Below are positions 1 to 5,486 of a DNA stretch of 5,486 nucleotides, one piece after another. Origin of the DNA: Bacteroidales bacterium H10 (GTDB lineage: Bacteria > Bacteroidota > Bacteroidia > Bacteroidales > Muribaculaceae); assembly GCA_001701295.1 (NCBI GenBank), contig DAAV01000138.1, positions 29,238 through 34,723 on the forward strand. The letters are read 5' to 3'. The stretch's first letter is position 1, and each line of letters starts with the position of its first letter. Both the position numbers and the translations under genes were made by a program. The notes under the pieces were generated by a model. That model did no database searches, was not told the DNA's origin, and saw only the letters and a list, made by a program, of their open reading frames with translations.

Positions 1-37
1 GTGATCACGCCTGTCAGGTTGGTTGTTGGCTGGTAGA

Positions 38-631
38 TTATCGGTTGACAAAGTCGTTGACGGCTTTACCGGCGTTTTCGGCCGCTTTGCCAGCTTTCTC
101 TTTTGCATCGCGTGTGGCCTGTGCAGCTTTTGCCTTTGCATCCTGCGCTGCCTTATCAGCACTCTGGGCAGCCTCCGAAGCCTTGTCTTTTGCAGACTGG
201 ACAGCATCGGACGCCTTGTCTTTGGCCGCCTCAACCGCATCCGAGGCTTTTTCTTTCGTGCGTTCTACGGCAGCCTCAGCTGCGGCTCCGACTTCGGAAC
301 CGGCTGATTTTACAGCCTCGGCAAACGACTTGCCGGAATTCTCCATAGTCTCCTTGTAATATGCGCCATATGCCTGCGCGGCATCGCCGAATGTCATTAC
401 AACCGTACCGTCGGGGGTGACTATGTCGCCCTTGTCATTGATTTTCCAGTTGTTTTCTTCCAGAGCCTGCTGCAATTCGGCGGCAGAAGATACACTTACC
501 GGCGTCTCGGTAATGACTGTGACGGTTTGCTCGACAATTGTGTCAGTGTCGGCGGATTCAGCGTTCTTGTGGCCGCATGCGCCAAGCAGCATCAAGCCTG
601 CGAGGCCGAGAGACATAAACAGTTTTTTCAT
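38..631 (-). CDS. Small lipoprotein with Ala/Lys-rich 11-residue-repeat C-terminal half
   Basis: Predicted 197-residue lipoprotein. Residues 1-18 form a signal peptide (MKK, then a hydrophobic stretch) ending in the lipobox LGAC, so Cys19 should be lipidated and the protein anchored in the cell envelope. Residues 20-48 are a polar Thr/Val-rich linker. Residues 50-95 form a small region with a WKINDKGDIVTPDG stretch that I do not recognise as a named domain. Residues 103-192 are almost entirely Ala, Lys, Asp, Glu, Gln and Ser, with 11-residue periodicity (KEKASDAVEAA, KDKASDAVQSA, KDKASEAAQSA) like group 3 LEA or YtxH/apolipoprotein-type amphipathic helices. I chose ATG at 631; an in-frame TTG at 637 would add only two residues before the MKK of the signal peptide. 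It lies 80 nt downstream of the glycosyltransferase. No function can be assigned; a structural or stress-related envelope role is a guess. The CDS and lipoprotein calls are firm. Confidence 0.9.
   Translation of the reverse strand: MKKLFMSLGLAGLMLLGACGHKNAESADTDTIVEQTVTVITETPVSVSSAAELQQALEENNWKINDKGDIVTPDGTVVMTFGDAAQAYGAYYKETMENSGKSFAEAVKSAGSEVGAAAEAAVERTKEKASDAVEAAKDKASDAVQSAKDKASEAAQSADKAAQDAKAKAAQATRDAKEKAGKAAENAGKAVNDFVNR
158..256 (-). repeat. Three tandem 33-nt imperfect coding repeats in the lipoprotein gene
   Basis: Three consecutive 33-nt units encode residues 126-158 as KEKASDAVEAA, KDKASDAVQSA and KDKASEAAQSA. The protein units differ at only a few positions, while the DNA units differ at more. 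This suggests an older duplication kept by selection on the helix rather than a fresh repeat expansion. The pattern decays into looser Ala/Lys units on the downstream side (residues 159-192). Confidence 0.75.
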
Positions 632-668
632 AATCAAAATATGTTAAATTGATGGAATTTGTCTTAAT

Positions 669-707
669 AACCATCCGGATGCCGAGATGGTTCTCGGCCG
701 GGAGAAC
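669..707 (-). other. Cluster of three overlapping, mutually exclusive hairpins
   Basis: In the spacer between the glycosyltransferase stop and the lipoprotein start, three perfect dyads overlap. One is 690-695 with 702-707 (GTTCTC/GAGAAC, 6-nt loop). The second is 681-686 with 693-698 (GCCGAG/CTCGGC, 6-nt loop). The third is 669-675 with 686-692 (AACCATC/GATGGTT, 10-nt loop). Each shares bases with at least one other, so only some can form at once. No T-tract follows on the minus strand, so this is not a classical intrinsic terminator. It could be a processing site, a weak terminator or an attenuator-like switch. Confidence 0.45.
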
Positions 708-711
708 ATGT

Positions 712-1806
712 TCAGGCATTTTCGTAAATTGCCGTGAGACGCGGAATAAACGATTGCCATGAAAGATTGTCCATATAAGCCTGACGCGCGCATCTCCCTA
801 TACGTTCGCGAATAGAACTGTCTGTGGCGAGGCGTCTCATGGCTTCGGCAAGCGCGTGAGCATCGGCCGGAGGGACGAAGATGGCGGATTCATTGTCGAC
901 CAAATATTCCGACTGGGCGCCATTGGGAGAGCATATCTGCGGGCGTCCCGCAGCCATGACATATATGTTGGGCAGTCCGAACGCCTCTCTTTCGACTGAC
1001 GGAAGGACCGCGAAATGCGATTGGTTGATAATGTCGGTAGGGGTGTCTCTAAGCGCTTTCCAGTCGATTATCTCCATGACTCCTCTCGTCATGGCCCGTC
1101 GGCGGAGGGAATCGAGATAGTCGGGATTGCCGCGCCCTACGATGCGCAGTCTCAGTCTCAGGTCGCGTAGCGACACGAGGGCATCTATAATTGTCTCGAT
1201 ACCCTTGCCTCTGACCAGCGGGCCTGCATAGATGGCGAATATGGGGCCTTTCGCAGGTTCGGGGAGGAAGTCACCCTCAGGGATATTTATGCTGTTGTGC
1301 AGAATGTGCACGGTTTCTTTACGCATCGGCAGGCGGTCGGGCCATGGTACCCTGAACTTTCTGAAAGCGGTCTCTGAGACAAATATATGAGCGTTTATCT
1401 TTTCGTAGATCCTTCGGAACAGCCATGAGTTGCGGCCCTGCCTTACGGTGTGCCGGGTCGATATGATCCTTATGTCGGGGCGTTTGGCAAGGCGTTTGGC
1501 AAGAAAGACAGTGAACGCGTCGCGATACCTGTGTACATGGACATATGAACGGTCTACCGGCAGATCGCGGATCACCCGGGCAATTATGACAGCCGAGGCA
1601 GGATCGAAGAATCCTCTCAGCGGAGCATGAAACAGCGGTATTCCGGCCTCTTTGAAATGACTGTCGACTACTTTGGCATCGCGCGTCACGGCGGCGACGC
1701 GCCATCCCTCCGAATGGTAATGATTGCAGATGTCGAAAGCGTATCGCTGCGCGCCTCCCCATCGGTTTGACGAGATGAGATGGATCAATACAGGGCGTTC
1801 GTTCAT
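712..1806 (-). CDS. GT4-type (GT-B fold) glycosyltransferase
   Basis: 364-residue protein of the retaining group 1 glycosyltransferase type, expected to transfer a sugar from a nucleotide-sugar donor to a lipid- or glycan-linked acceptor at the cytoplasmic face of the membrane. The N-terminal domain (about 1-180) opens with a beta strand and the glycine loop NRWGGAQRY at 14-22, typical of GT4 enzymes. The C-terminal donor domain (about 187-345) starts with FAIYAGPLVRGKGIETII, has RIVGRGN at 221-227, and carries the donor-site motif PSVEREAFGLPNIYVMAAGRP at roughly 269-289. In that motif the usual E-x7-E pair is E274 followed by Tyr282, so the second Glu is missing. No transmembrane segment or signal peptide is visible. 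It starts 22 nt after the alanine dehydrogenase-like gene, suggesting cotranscription. No polysaccharide cluster surrounds it here, so donor and acceptor are unknown. Confidence 0.92.
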   Translation of the reverse strand: MNERPVLIHLISSNRWGGAQRYAFDICNHYHSEGWRVAAVTRDAKVVDSHFKEAGIPLFHAPLRGFFDPASAVIIARVIRDLPVDRSYVHVHRYRDAFTVFLAKRLAKRPDIRIISTRHTVRQGRNSWLFRRIYEKINAHIFVSETAFRKFRVPWPDRLPMRKETVHILHNSINIPEGDFLPEPAKGPIFAIYAGPLVRGKGIETIIDALVSLRDLRLRLRIVGRGNPDYLDSLRRRAMTRGVMEIIDWKALRDTPTDIINQSHFAVLPSVEREAFGLPNIYVMAAGRPQICSPNGAQSEYLVDNESAIFVPPADAHALAEAMRRLATDSSIRERIGRCARQAYMDNLSWQSFIPRLTAIYENA

Positions 1807-1828
1807 GCTGCGGTCATCAATGGGATTG

Positions 1829-2932
1829 TCAGTTTGTGCTCGACAGCATCACGCGGATATCGATGCTCGGAAGCGAAAGAAAAGAAGCTATGAGTTTGTC
1901 GACGAGCTTGCCTTCATAAGTGACCATACCGCACTGCACGCCGACAGTAGTCACCATCATGCCTATAAATCCGTTCTTGATCGACATCTCGTTGAAGAAA
2001 TTGGTCAGAGGATTGGAAAGCGCCATGGCCACCGTGCGCGGTACGGACACAGATGGATGCGACTCATTGAGATCTATGACATAGACGCTGTCCTTGAGCG
2101 ATGACGACAGATTCTTTGGAAACTCGAATTCGCGTGTCGTGTTTCCGGTTATGATGACATCGGCCGATTTCACCCGGTTTGTAAGCACGCGCGGGTGTAC
2201 GGCGACGAGTTCGACGCGCGAGTCGCACAGAGGCCGTGCGAGCTGCAGCGCGGAAACGTCATTATCCATAAGTACGACTTTGGCGCCGGTACCGACAGCC
2301 GCATTGGCGGCGGCTATCGATTCGGTTCCGCTGCCGATGATCAATACCTCGCATGGATTCAGACCGGCTACACCTGCCAGGAGCACGCCTTTGCCCCCGC
2401 CGAGATACGAGAGGGATTCCTGAGCATACATTATGGCGGCGCGTCCGTCTATCTCATGGACTATATCGGCAAAGATCTCGACATCGTGGTGAGAATACAT
2501 GTTGTCAAGACATCCGCATGCTATCTTGCGGTCGAGCAGAGCCTTGATGACCGATGTCTCGAAAAGCTGGTCGCCCATCATGCAGAGCAGAACGGCTCCA
2601 GGAGTCATTTTTTTGACATCTTTGGCCCGCAGGGGGTTGTATGAAAGTACAATCGGACATTTGAGAGCTTCCTCACGCGTGACTATCTTCACACCATATT
2701 CCGCATAGGTCTCGTCTTTGAAACTGATATCAACACCGGCTCCGGATTCCATTGAAATCTTTATTCCGCCGGATGTGAGAAGGCCGCAGGCCTCCGGTGT
2801 CAGCAGAAAGCGTGTTTCGTCTGTATCGGCATAATTGCCTAAAAGTCCTATATGGATTCCGGGAGAAACGGCCTCAATTATTTCAATCTCAGTCTGAGGC
2901 TCGATCGTGTTGTTTTTCTTAGTCTCTGTCAT
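1829..2932 (-). CDS. Divergent alanine dehydrogenase / transhydrogenase alpha-like protein
   Basis: 367-residue protein of the alanine dehydrogenase/NAD(P) transhydrogenase alpha superfamily. The family uses NAD to interconvert alanine and pyruvate plus ammonia. Recognisable family features are ETRFLLTPE at 39-47 (with the conserved Arg, R41), MESGAG at 61-66, GGGKGVLLAGVAG at 178-190, a Rossmann loop GSGTES at 200-205 followed by Asp223, and SVPRTVAMALSN at 296-307. Compared with M. tuberculosis Ald as I recall it, the catalytic Lys (in LLLKVKEP) aligns with Ser97 and the catalytic His (in LFTFLHLA) with Gly120. The third Gly of the Rossmann loop is Ser205. About 25-30 residues are absent between the DQGG-like segment (DLNESH, 287-292) and SVPRT. 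An N-terminal extension of about 20 residues hides this loss in total length. It may be a non-catalytic or repurposed paralogue. The gene has its own candidate promoter and an unusual repeat-bearing leader, and probably cotranscribes the glycosyltransferase. Confidence 0.88.
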   Translation of the reverse strand: MTETKKNNTIEPQTEIEIIEAVSPGIHIGLLGNYADTDETRFLLTPEACGLLTSGGIKISMESGAGVDISFKDETYAEYGVKIVTREEALKCPIVLSYNPLRAKDVKKMTPGAVLLCMMGDQLFETSVIKALLDRKIACGCLDNMYSHHDVEIFADIVHEIDGRAAIMYAQESLSYLGGGKGVLLAGVAGLNPCEVLIIGSGTESIAAANAAVGTGAKVVLMDNDVSALQLARPLCDSRVELVAVHPRVLTNRVKSADVIITGNTTREFEFPKNLSSSLKDSVYVIDLNESHPSVSVPRTVAMALSNPLTNFFNEMSIKNGFIGMMVTTVGVQCGMVTYEGKLVDKLIASFLSLPSIDIRVMLSSTN

Positions 2933-2952
2933 AACCTATGCTTTTTGTTATT

Positions 2953-3054
2953 GAAGTTGTCTAAACTTATAAATATTCTGAAGAAGTTTAAACTTTATTG
3001 TTTAAACTTTTTTCTACAAAACCGAAAGAAATGAATAAAAGTTTAAACAACTTC
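2953..3054. repeat. Four GTTTAAAC-core dyads forming nested inverted repeats
   Basis: Four copies of a GTTTAAAC-like core lie at 3041-3048, 3000-3007, 2986-2993 and 2959-2966 (the last as GTCTAAAC). Positions 2998-3011 and 3037-3050 are perfect 14-nt inverted copies with a 25-nt loop. Positions 2953-2968 and 3039-3054 are 16-nt inverted copies with one difference, which would be a G-U wobble in minus-strand RNA but a C-A mismatch in plus-strand RNA. Positions 2984-2995 are a 12-nt perfect palindrome. Centre-to-centre distances are 41, 14 and 27 nt. They may be protein-binding operators or alternative RNA stems in the leader of the alanine dehydrogenase-like gene. Confidence 0.7.
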
Positions 3055-3068
3055 TTATTACCCGAAAG

Positions 3069-3099
3069 CAAAGTTAGTAAATTTTTTTAAAAAAAGAAA
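3069..3099 (-). promoter_or_regulatory. Candidate Bacteroidota-type promoter for the alanine dehydrogenase-like gene
   Basis: On the minus strand TAACTTTG (3076 to 3069) matches the Bacteroidota -7 consensus TAnnTTTG exactly. TTTC (3099 to 3096) lies 19 nt upstream, one base off the -33 TTTG box and at the usual spacing. Transcription would start near 3062, giving a leader of roughly 130 nt that contains all four GTTTAAAC dyads before the ATG at 2932. Assigned from consensus only; the AT-rich surroundings raise the chance of a coincidental match. Confidence 0.5.
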
Positions 3100-3162
3100 T
3101 ATATGCGGTTTGCAAAAACAATGTAAAAAACATCTCCAAGAGGTCTGTCATGAACGGTTCTT

Positions 3163-3702
3163 TTAAATGACTTCGTAAGTATATAGCTCTAAAAATTTGG
3201 TTACAGTGTCTGATATCTGATTGCGGTCTTCGAGTTCTTCTCCGGAAAAGCGGATGTGGGCGCGGGTGTAGCAGGACATTCTTCCGGCCAGTCCGTCTCT
3301 GACGGAGCGGCGGATTTCATCCGGCTTTTTCCCGGCCATGAGCGGACGTCTGGAACTGTTTTCGATAAGCCTTGATACGATTTTTTCTTCCGATGCCTCC
3401 AGAAAGAGGGTAGTCCCCTGTCCGAGCATATAATCCATATTATCGTTAAAACAGGGTGTGCCTCCCCCGCATGCGATTATTACGTTCTCGAATTCGCCGA
3501 CCTCCCGGAGCATCGCACTCTCCATGCGGCGGAATTCATTTTCTCCGCGCTCAGCGAAAATCTCGGGTATGCTCTTGTGGAAACGTTGCTCGATATAGAA
3601 GTCGAGATCAATGAACTCACGGCCGGTGGCGCGTGCGAGAGCGCGACCGAATGTGGTCTTGCCACATGCCATGTATCCTAATATGAAAAGAGGTGGGCGC
3701 AT
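3163..3702 (-). CDS. aroK: Shikimate kinase
   Basis: 179-residue cytoplasmic enzyme that phosphorylates shikimate with ATP to give shikimate 3-phosphate, in the chorismate pathway to aromatic amino acids; the length is typical. The P-loop is GYMACGKTT at 9-17. It keeps the required GxxxxGKT form, but the inner positions are Ala-Cys where Bacteroidales homologues usually have Gly-Ala. Shikimate-binding features are present: D32 and D34 in DLD, the Arg of the FRRME segment near 58, and the GGG turn at 79-81. The lid region carries RRPLM at 118-122, and R141 in the GRMSCY segment fits the conserved substrate-binding Arg. The start is ATG at 3702, 12 nt after the DUF2752 stop, with no Shine-Dalgarno sequence, so it is probably the last gene of the exporter-dispanin-DUF2752 operon. 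No strong terminator is visible after its TAA. Confidence 0.95.
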   Translation of the reverse strand: MRPPLFILGYMACGKTTFGRALARATGREFIDLDFYIEQRFHKSIPEIFAERGENEFRRMESAMLREVGEFENVIIACGGGTPCFNDNMDYMLGQGTTLFLEASEEKIVSRLIENSSRRPLMAGKKPDEIRRSVRDGLAGRMSCYTRAHIRFSGEELEDRNQISDTVTKFLELYTYEVI

Positions 3703-3714
3703 GATCGGTAAATA

Positions 3715-4083
3715 TCAGATGTTTCTGGCTATTGTCCATATTATCAAGGCGGCAGTGACCGTGATGATCGCCAAAGGGGAGTTGAGGACGGCATACAGCC
3801 GGGGATGACGGGTGCGGAACGTGGCTGACCACAGCATCAGTGCGAGCAGCGGAATAAGACAGAGTATGAAAGCGTTGGCGCGCCATGCTCTCGCTATGTC
3901 GCCGTGAAGCAGCGCGTGAAGCATTCTCTGGCTTCCGCACCCGGGGCAGTCATATCCGGTCAGGGCATGGAATGCGCATTTCGGCGCCCATTCGGAGTCG
4001 GCCGGATTAAAGATGAAATAAAGCGCCACTAAGACTGTCGCGATTATTATGCCTGATATCCGGTATATCAGCCGGCGTCTCAC
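3715..4083 (-). CDS. DUF2752 small membrane protein
   Basis: 122-residue protein starting with GTG at 4083. It matches the DUF2752 family, an uncharacterised group of small bacterial membrane proteins. The diagnostic motif is CPGCGSQRMLHALLHGD at 46-62, followed by a conserved AWRAN segment. Cys36, Cys46 and Cys49 could form a disulfide or bind metal, but this is not established. Hydrophobic segments at about 8-25, 72-87 and 104-119 predict three membrane passes with the Cys/His motif between the first and second. The frame is open for another 210 nt upstream, but that stretch encodes low-complexity Arg/Cys/His-rich peptide inside the dispanin gene, so the GTG is preferred. Its GTG overlaps the dispanin TGA as GTGA, implying translational coupling. 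Function unknown; the family call is strong. Confidence 0.88.
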   Translation of the reverse strand: MRRRLIYRISGIIIATVLVALYFIFNPADSEWAPKCAFHALTGYDCPGCGSQRMLHALLHGDIARAWRANAFILCLIPLLALMLWSATFRTRHPRLYAVLNSPLAIITVTAALIIWTIARNI

Positions 4084-4538
4084 GACTGGATAAGGAGCGA
4101 CAGAGGCATATAGAGCGCATTGACTATGATGCCGGTGACAATAGAGACGATGATCCATATCTCGGCCTGACGCGATGCACGACGCGCTCCCTTGAAGTCG
4201 CGGGCATAATAGCGGGAACTTACCTGCGAGCTGAAGATGATCGCAGCGACTCCTGCGGGGAGGCAACAGCATATTGTAGCGATAATCGACCACACAAGAT
4301 ATGTGGGCGGCATGGGTTCCTGAGGCATTTTGGGAGGAAGCTGTGTACCCTCGGGCATGAGATAGACCGGCGGGAGTTCATCGGGTCGGGGATCACTGAC
4401 AGCCTTTTCGGCCACCTCCGGATCGAAAGACATGCCGAGCCGGTCGGCCCATTCTTTCTCAAGATCCATTTTATCTTTTTCAGGCACGGGCGGGGGTGTC
4501 TGATTGTCAATTTCGTTTTTTTTCTCCTCTTCTTCCAT
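4080..4538 (-). CDS. CD225/dispanin family membrane protein
   Basis: 152-residue protein. Residues 1-76 are a hydrophilic tail rich in Glu, Lys and Pro, presumably exposed in the cytoplasm. The CD225 domain occupies about 77-150. It has PPTYLVWSIIATICCCLPAG (77-96), spanning the first membrane segment (about 81-104), then a basic loop SSQVSSRYYARDFKGARRAS, and a second membrane segment (about 127-150). This is the architecture of the family that includes animal interferon-induced transmembrane proteins; those bend membranes and block virus fusion, but bacterial members have no established role. Cys90-Cys92 sit where animal homologues have palmitoylated cysteines, which does not by itself imply lipidation here. 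It starts 51 nt after the ABC exporter gene and is coupled to DUF2752. The start at ATG 4538 has no Shine-Dalgarno sequence. Confidence 0.9.
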   Translation of the reverse strand: MEEEEKKNEIDNQTPPPVPEKDKMDLEKEWADRLGMSFDPEVAEKAVSDPRPDELPPVYLMPEGTQLPPKMPQEPMPPTYLVWSIIATICCCLPAGVAAIIFSSQVSSRYYARDFKGARRASRQAEIWIIVSIVTGIIVNALYMPLSLLIQS

Positions 4539-4589
4539 ATTCGTGAATCTTAGAGATTTTTTTAATAAATTTCTGAAGGCACCGGTGGC

Positions 4590-5486
4590 TTACACCTGTT
4601 GCATGTCGACGAGTTTCTTGTATATGCCGTTGCGTCCGAGCAGTTCCTCGTGGGTGCCTATCTCGGCGATCTCGCCTTCATGGAGCACGCATATCTTGTC
4701 GGCGTTGACGATTGTCGACAGCCTGTGGGCGATGACAATCGTGGTGCGTTCTTTCATAAGTTTCTCAAGCGCATCCTGCACGAGACGTTCGCTTTCAGTA
4801 TCGAGAGCCGAAGTCGCTTCATCGAGAATAAGAATGGCAGGGTTCTTCAGGATGGCACGCGCTATGCTGATGCGTTGGCGCTGTCCCCCCGAGAGCCGAC
4901 AGCCCCTGTCGCCTATCACGGTGTCATAGCCGTTTTCCGTCTCCATTATGAAGTCGTGGGCATTGGCTATTCTTGCGGCTTCCTCCACCTGCTCGCGCGT
5001 GGCGTTGTCGACACCGAAAGCGATATTGTTGAAAATGGTGTCATTAAAAAGGATGGCTTCCTGATTGACATTGCCCATGAGCGACCGTAGATCCTTGACG
5101 CGTAGATCCTTGACATTGATGTCGTCGACGAGGATCTCGCCTTTCTCGATGTCCCAGAATCTCGGAATCAGATCCACGAGAGTGGATTTGCCCGAGCCGG
5201 ATTGTCCGACTATCGCTACCGTCTCGCCGGGATTTACCCGGAGCGTGATGTCTTTCAGCACGTCACGGTCATCGTTGTAGCCGAAAGTCACATTTCTGAA
5301 AGTCACGCTGCTCTTGCCTGTTGCGTCAGATGGGAGTTCTTTCGGCATAGACGGATCCGCGATCGGATTGACGGCATTTAGAATCTTGTCGATACGCTCT
5401 TTGGCGGCCATACCCTTGCGCACCGTGTAGGATGTCTTCGACAGATCCTTGGCAGGGTTGATCATGCTGTAGAACATCACCATATA
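4590..5486 (-). CDS. MsbA-like ABC exporter, C-terminal part (N-terminus outside window)
   Basis: Partial gene: the frame is open to the window edge, and about 298 codons including the stop-proximal ATPase domain are present. The fragment begins in the last part of the transmembrane domain (FYSMINPAKDL) and continues into a full nucleotide-binding domain. Counting from the Met at 5483, the Walker A motif GQSGSGKST is at 93-101, the Q-loop Gln at 141 (NQEAILF), the signature LSGGQ at 197-201, Walker B LILDE ending at Glu222, the D-loop SALD at 225-228, and the H-loop His at 253. All catalytic residues are intact. TM-ATPase fusions of this type act as homodimers or heterodimers in the inner membrane, exporting lipids (MsbA flips lipid A core), peptides or drugs. 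The sequence strongly resembles the Bacteroidales MsbA-like exporters I remember, but the substrate cannot be fixed from the ATPase. It is probably the first visible gene of the operon through aroK. Confidence 0.95.
   Translation of the reverse strand, partial: YMVMFYSMINPAKDLSKTSYTVRKGMAAKERIDKILNAVNPIADPSMPKELPSDATGKSSVTFRNVTFGYNDDRDVLKDITLRVNPGETVAIVGQSGSGKSTLVDLIPRFWDIEKGEILVDDINVKDLRVKDLRSLMGNVNQEAILFNDTIFNNIAFGVDNATREQVEEAARIANAHDFIMETENGYDTVIGDRGCRLSGGQRQRISIARAILKNPAILILDEATSALDTESERLVQDALEKLMKERTTIVIAHRLSTIVNADKICVLHEGEIAEIGTHEELLGRNGIYKKLVDMQQV

Noticed and set aside
632..637. TTG start at 637 for the lipoprotein
   Set aside because: ATG at 631 gives a standard MKK signal peptide; the TTG adds only two residues before it.
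632..668. Promoter directly upstream of the lipoprotein (TATTTTG near 635-641)
   Set aside because: The spacing within the box is one base short of TAnnTTTG, no -33 box is visible at the right distance, and it would leave almost no leader.
2953..3054. Possible CRISPR array or transposon end
   Set aside because: The repeats are short, unevenly spaced and partly inverted, with no uniform spacers, no cas genes, no transposase and no target-site duplication seen.
3110..3162. Intrinsic terminator after aroK
   Set aside because: A T-run follows CTCTTGGAGATG on the minus strand, but the only stems I find are three to four base pairs, too weak to call.
4084..4293. Upstream extension of the DUF2752 frame to an ATG at 4293
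   Set aside because: The added 70 residues are Arg/Cys/His/Pro-rich and unlike any membrane family, and they lie wholly inside the well-supported dispanin gene. The GTG at 4083 sits exactly at the family's expected N-terminus and overlaps the dispanin stop.
4539..4589. Terminator or promoter between the ABC exporter and dispanin genes
   Set aside because: The only dyad, CACCGGTG at 4580-4587, has no loop, and no consensus promoter box is visible in the 51 nt.
4599..5090. Plus-strand open frame of 163 codons, and similar long plus-strand frames at 1724-2104 and 2195-2644
   Set aside because: They lie opposite the ABC exporter or alanine dehydrogenase-like genes, have no recognisable domain, and are explained by GC-biased codon structure of the real minus-strand genes.

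Overview
The window looks like a piece of a Bacteroidota (order Bacteroidales) chromosome, possibly a moderately GC-rich gut lineage such as Muribaculaceae. Four things point there. The ABC exporter and shikimate kinase closely resemble Bacteroidales homologues as I remember them. A dispanin (CD225) gene sits beside a DUF2752 gene. Starts lack Shine-Dalgarno sequences. A TAnnTTTG-type promoter box lies in the main AT-rich gap. The family-level placement is inference. All seven genes I support are on the minus strand, so the biological order runs from high to low coordinates.

Right block (5486 to 3163), a probable operon: the C-terminal half of an MsbA-like ABC exporter (cut by the window edge), a 152-residue CD225/dispanin membrane protein, a 122-residue DUF2752 membrane protein whose GTG start overlaps the dispanin stop in a GTGA tetranucleotide, and shikimate kinase (aroK). 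Gaps are 51 nt, a 4-nt overlap and 12 nt. Only aroK has a well-defined reaction (chorismate pathway). The exporter probably moves lipid or drug-like substrates across the inner membrane, and the two small proteins have no settled bacterial function.

Central gap (2933 to 3162): 230 nt, AT-rich, with a good Bacteroidota-type promoter facing left. It also holds four copies of a GTTTAAAC-type dyad that form competing inverted repeats in the predicted leader of the next gene. This is the most unusual non-coding signal in the window.

Left block (2932 to 38): a divergent alanine dehydrogenase-like protein that lacks recognisable catalytic Lys and His residues and an internal active-site segment; 22 nt later a GT4-type glycosyltransferase; then a 74-nt (80 nt to the preferred start) spacer with three overlapping hairpins; then a small lipoprotein with an Ala/Lys-rich C-terminal half built on 11-residue repeats. 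The first two probably form one transcript. The lipoprotein may be read through or separately transcribed.

I see no mobile element, tRNA, rRNA, CRISPR array or recognisable defence system. The best leads are the repeat-bearing leader, the degenerate alanine dehydrogenase-like protein it precedes, and the translationally coupled dispanin/DUF2752 pair.
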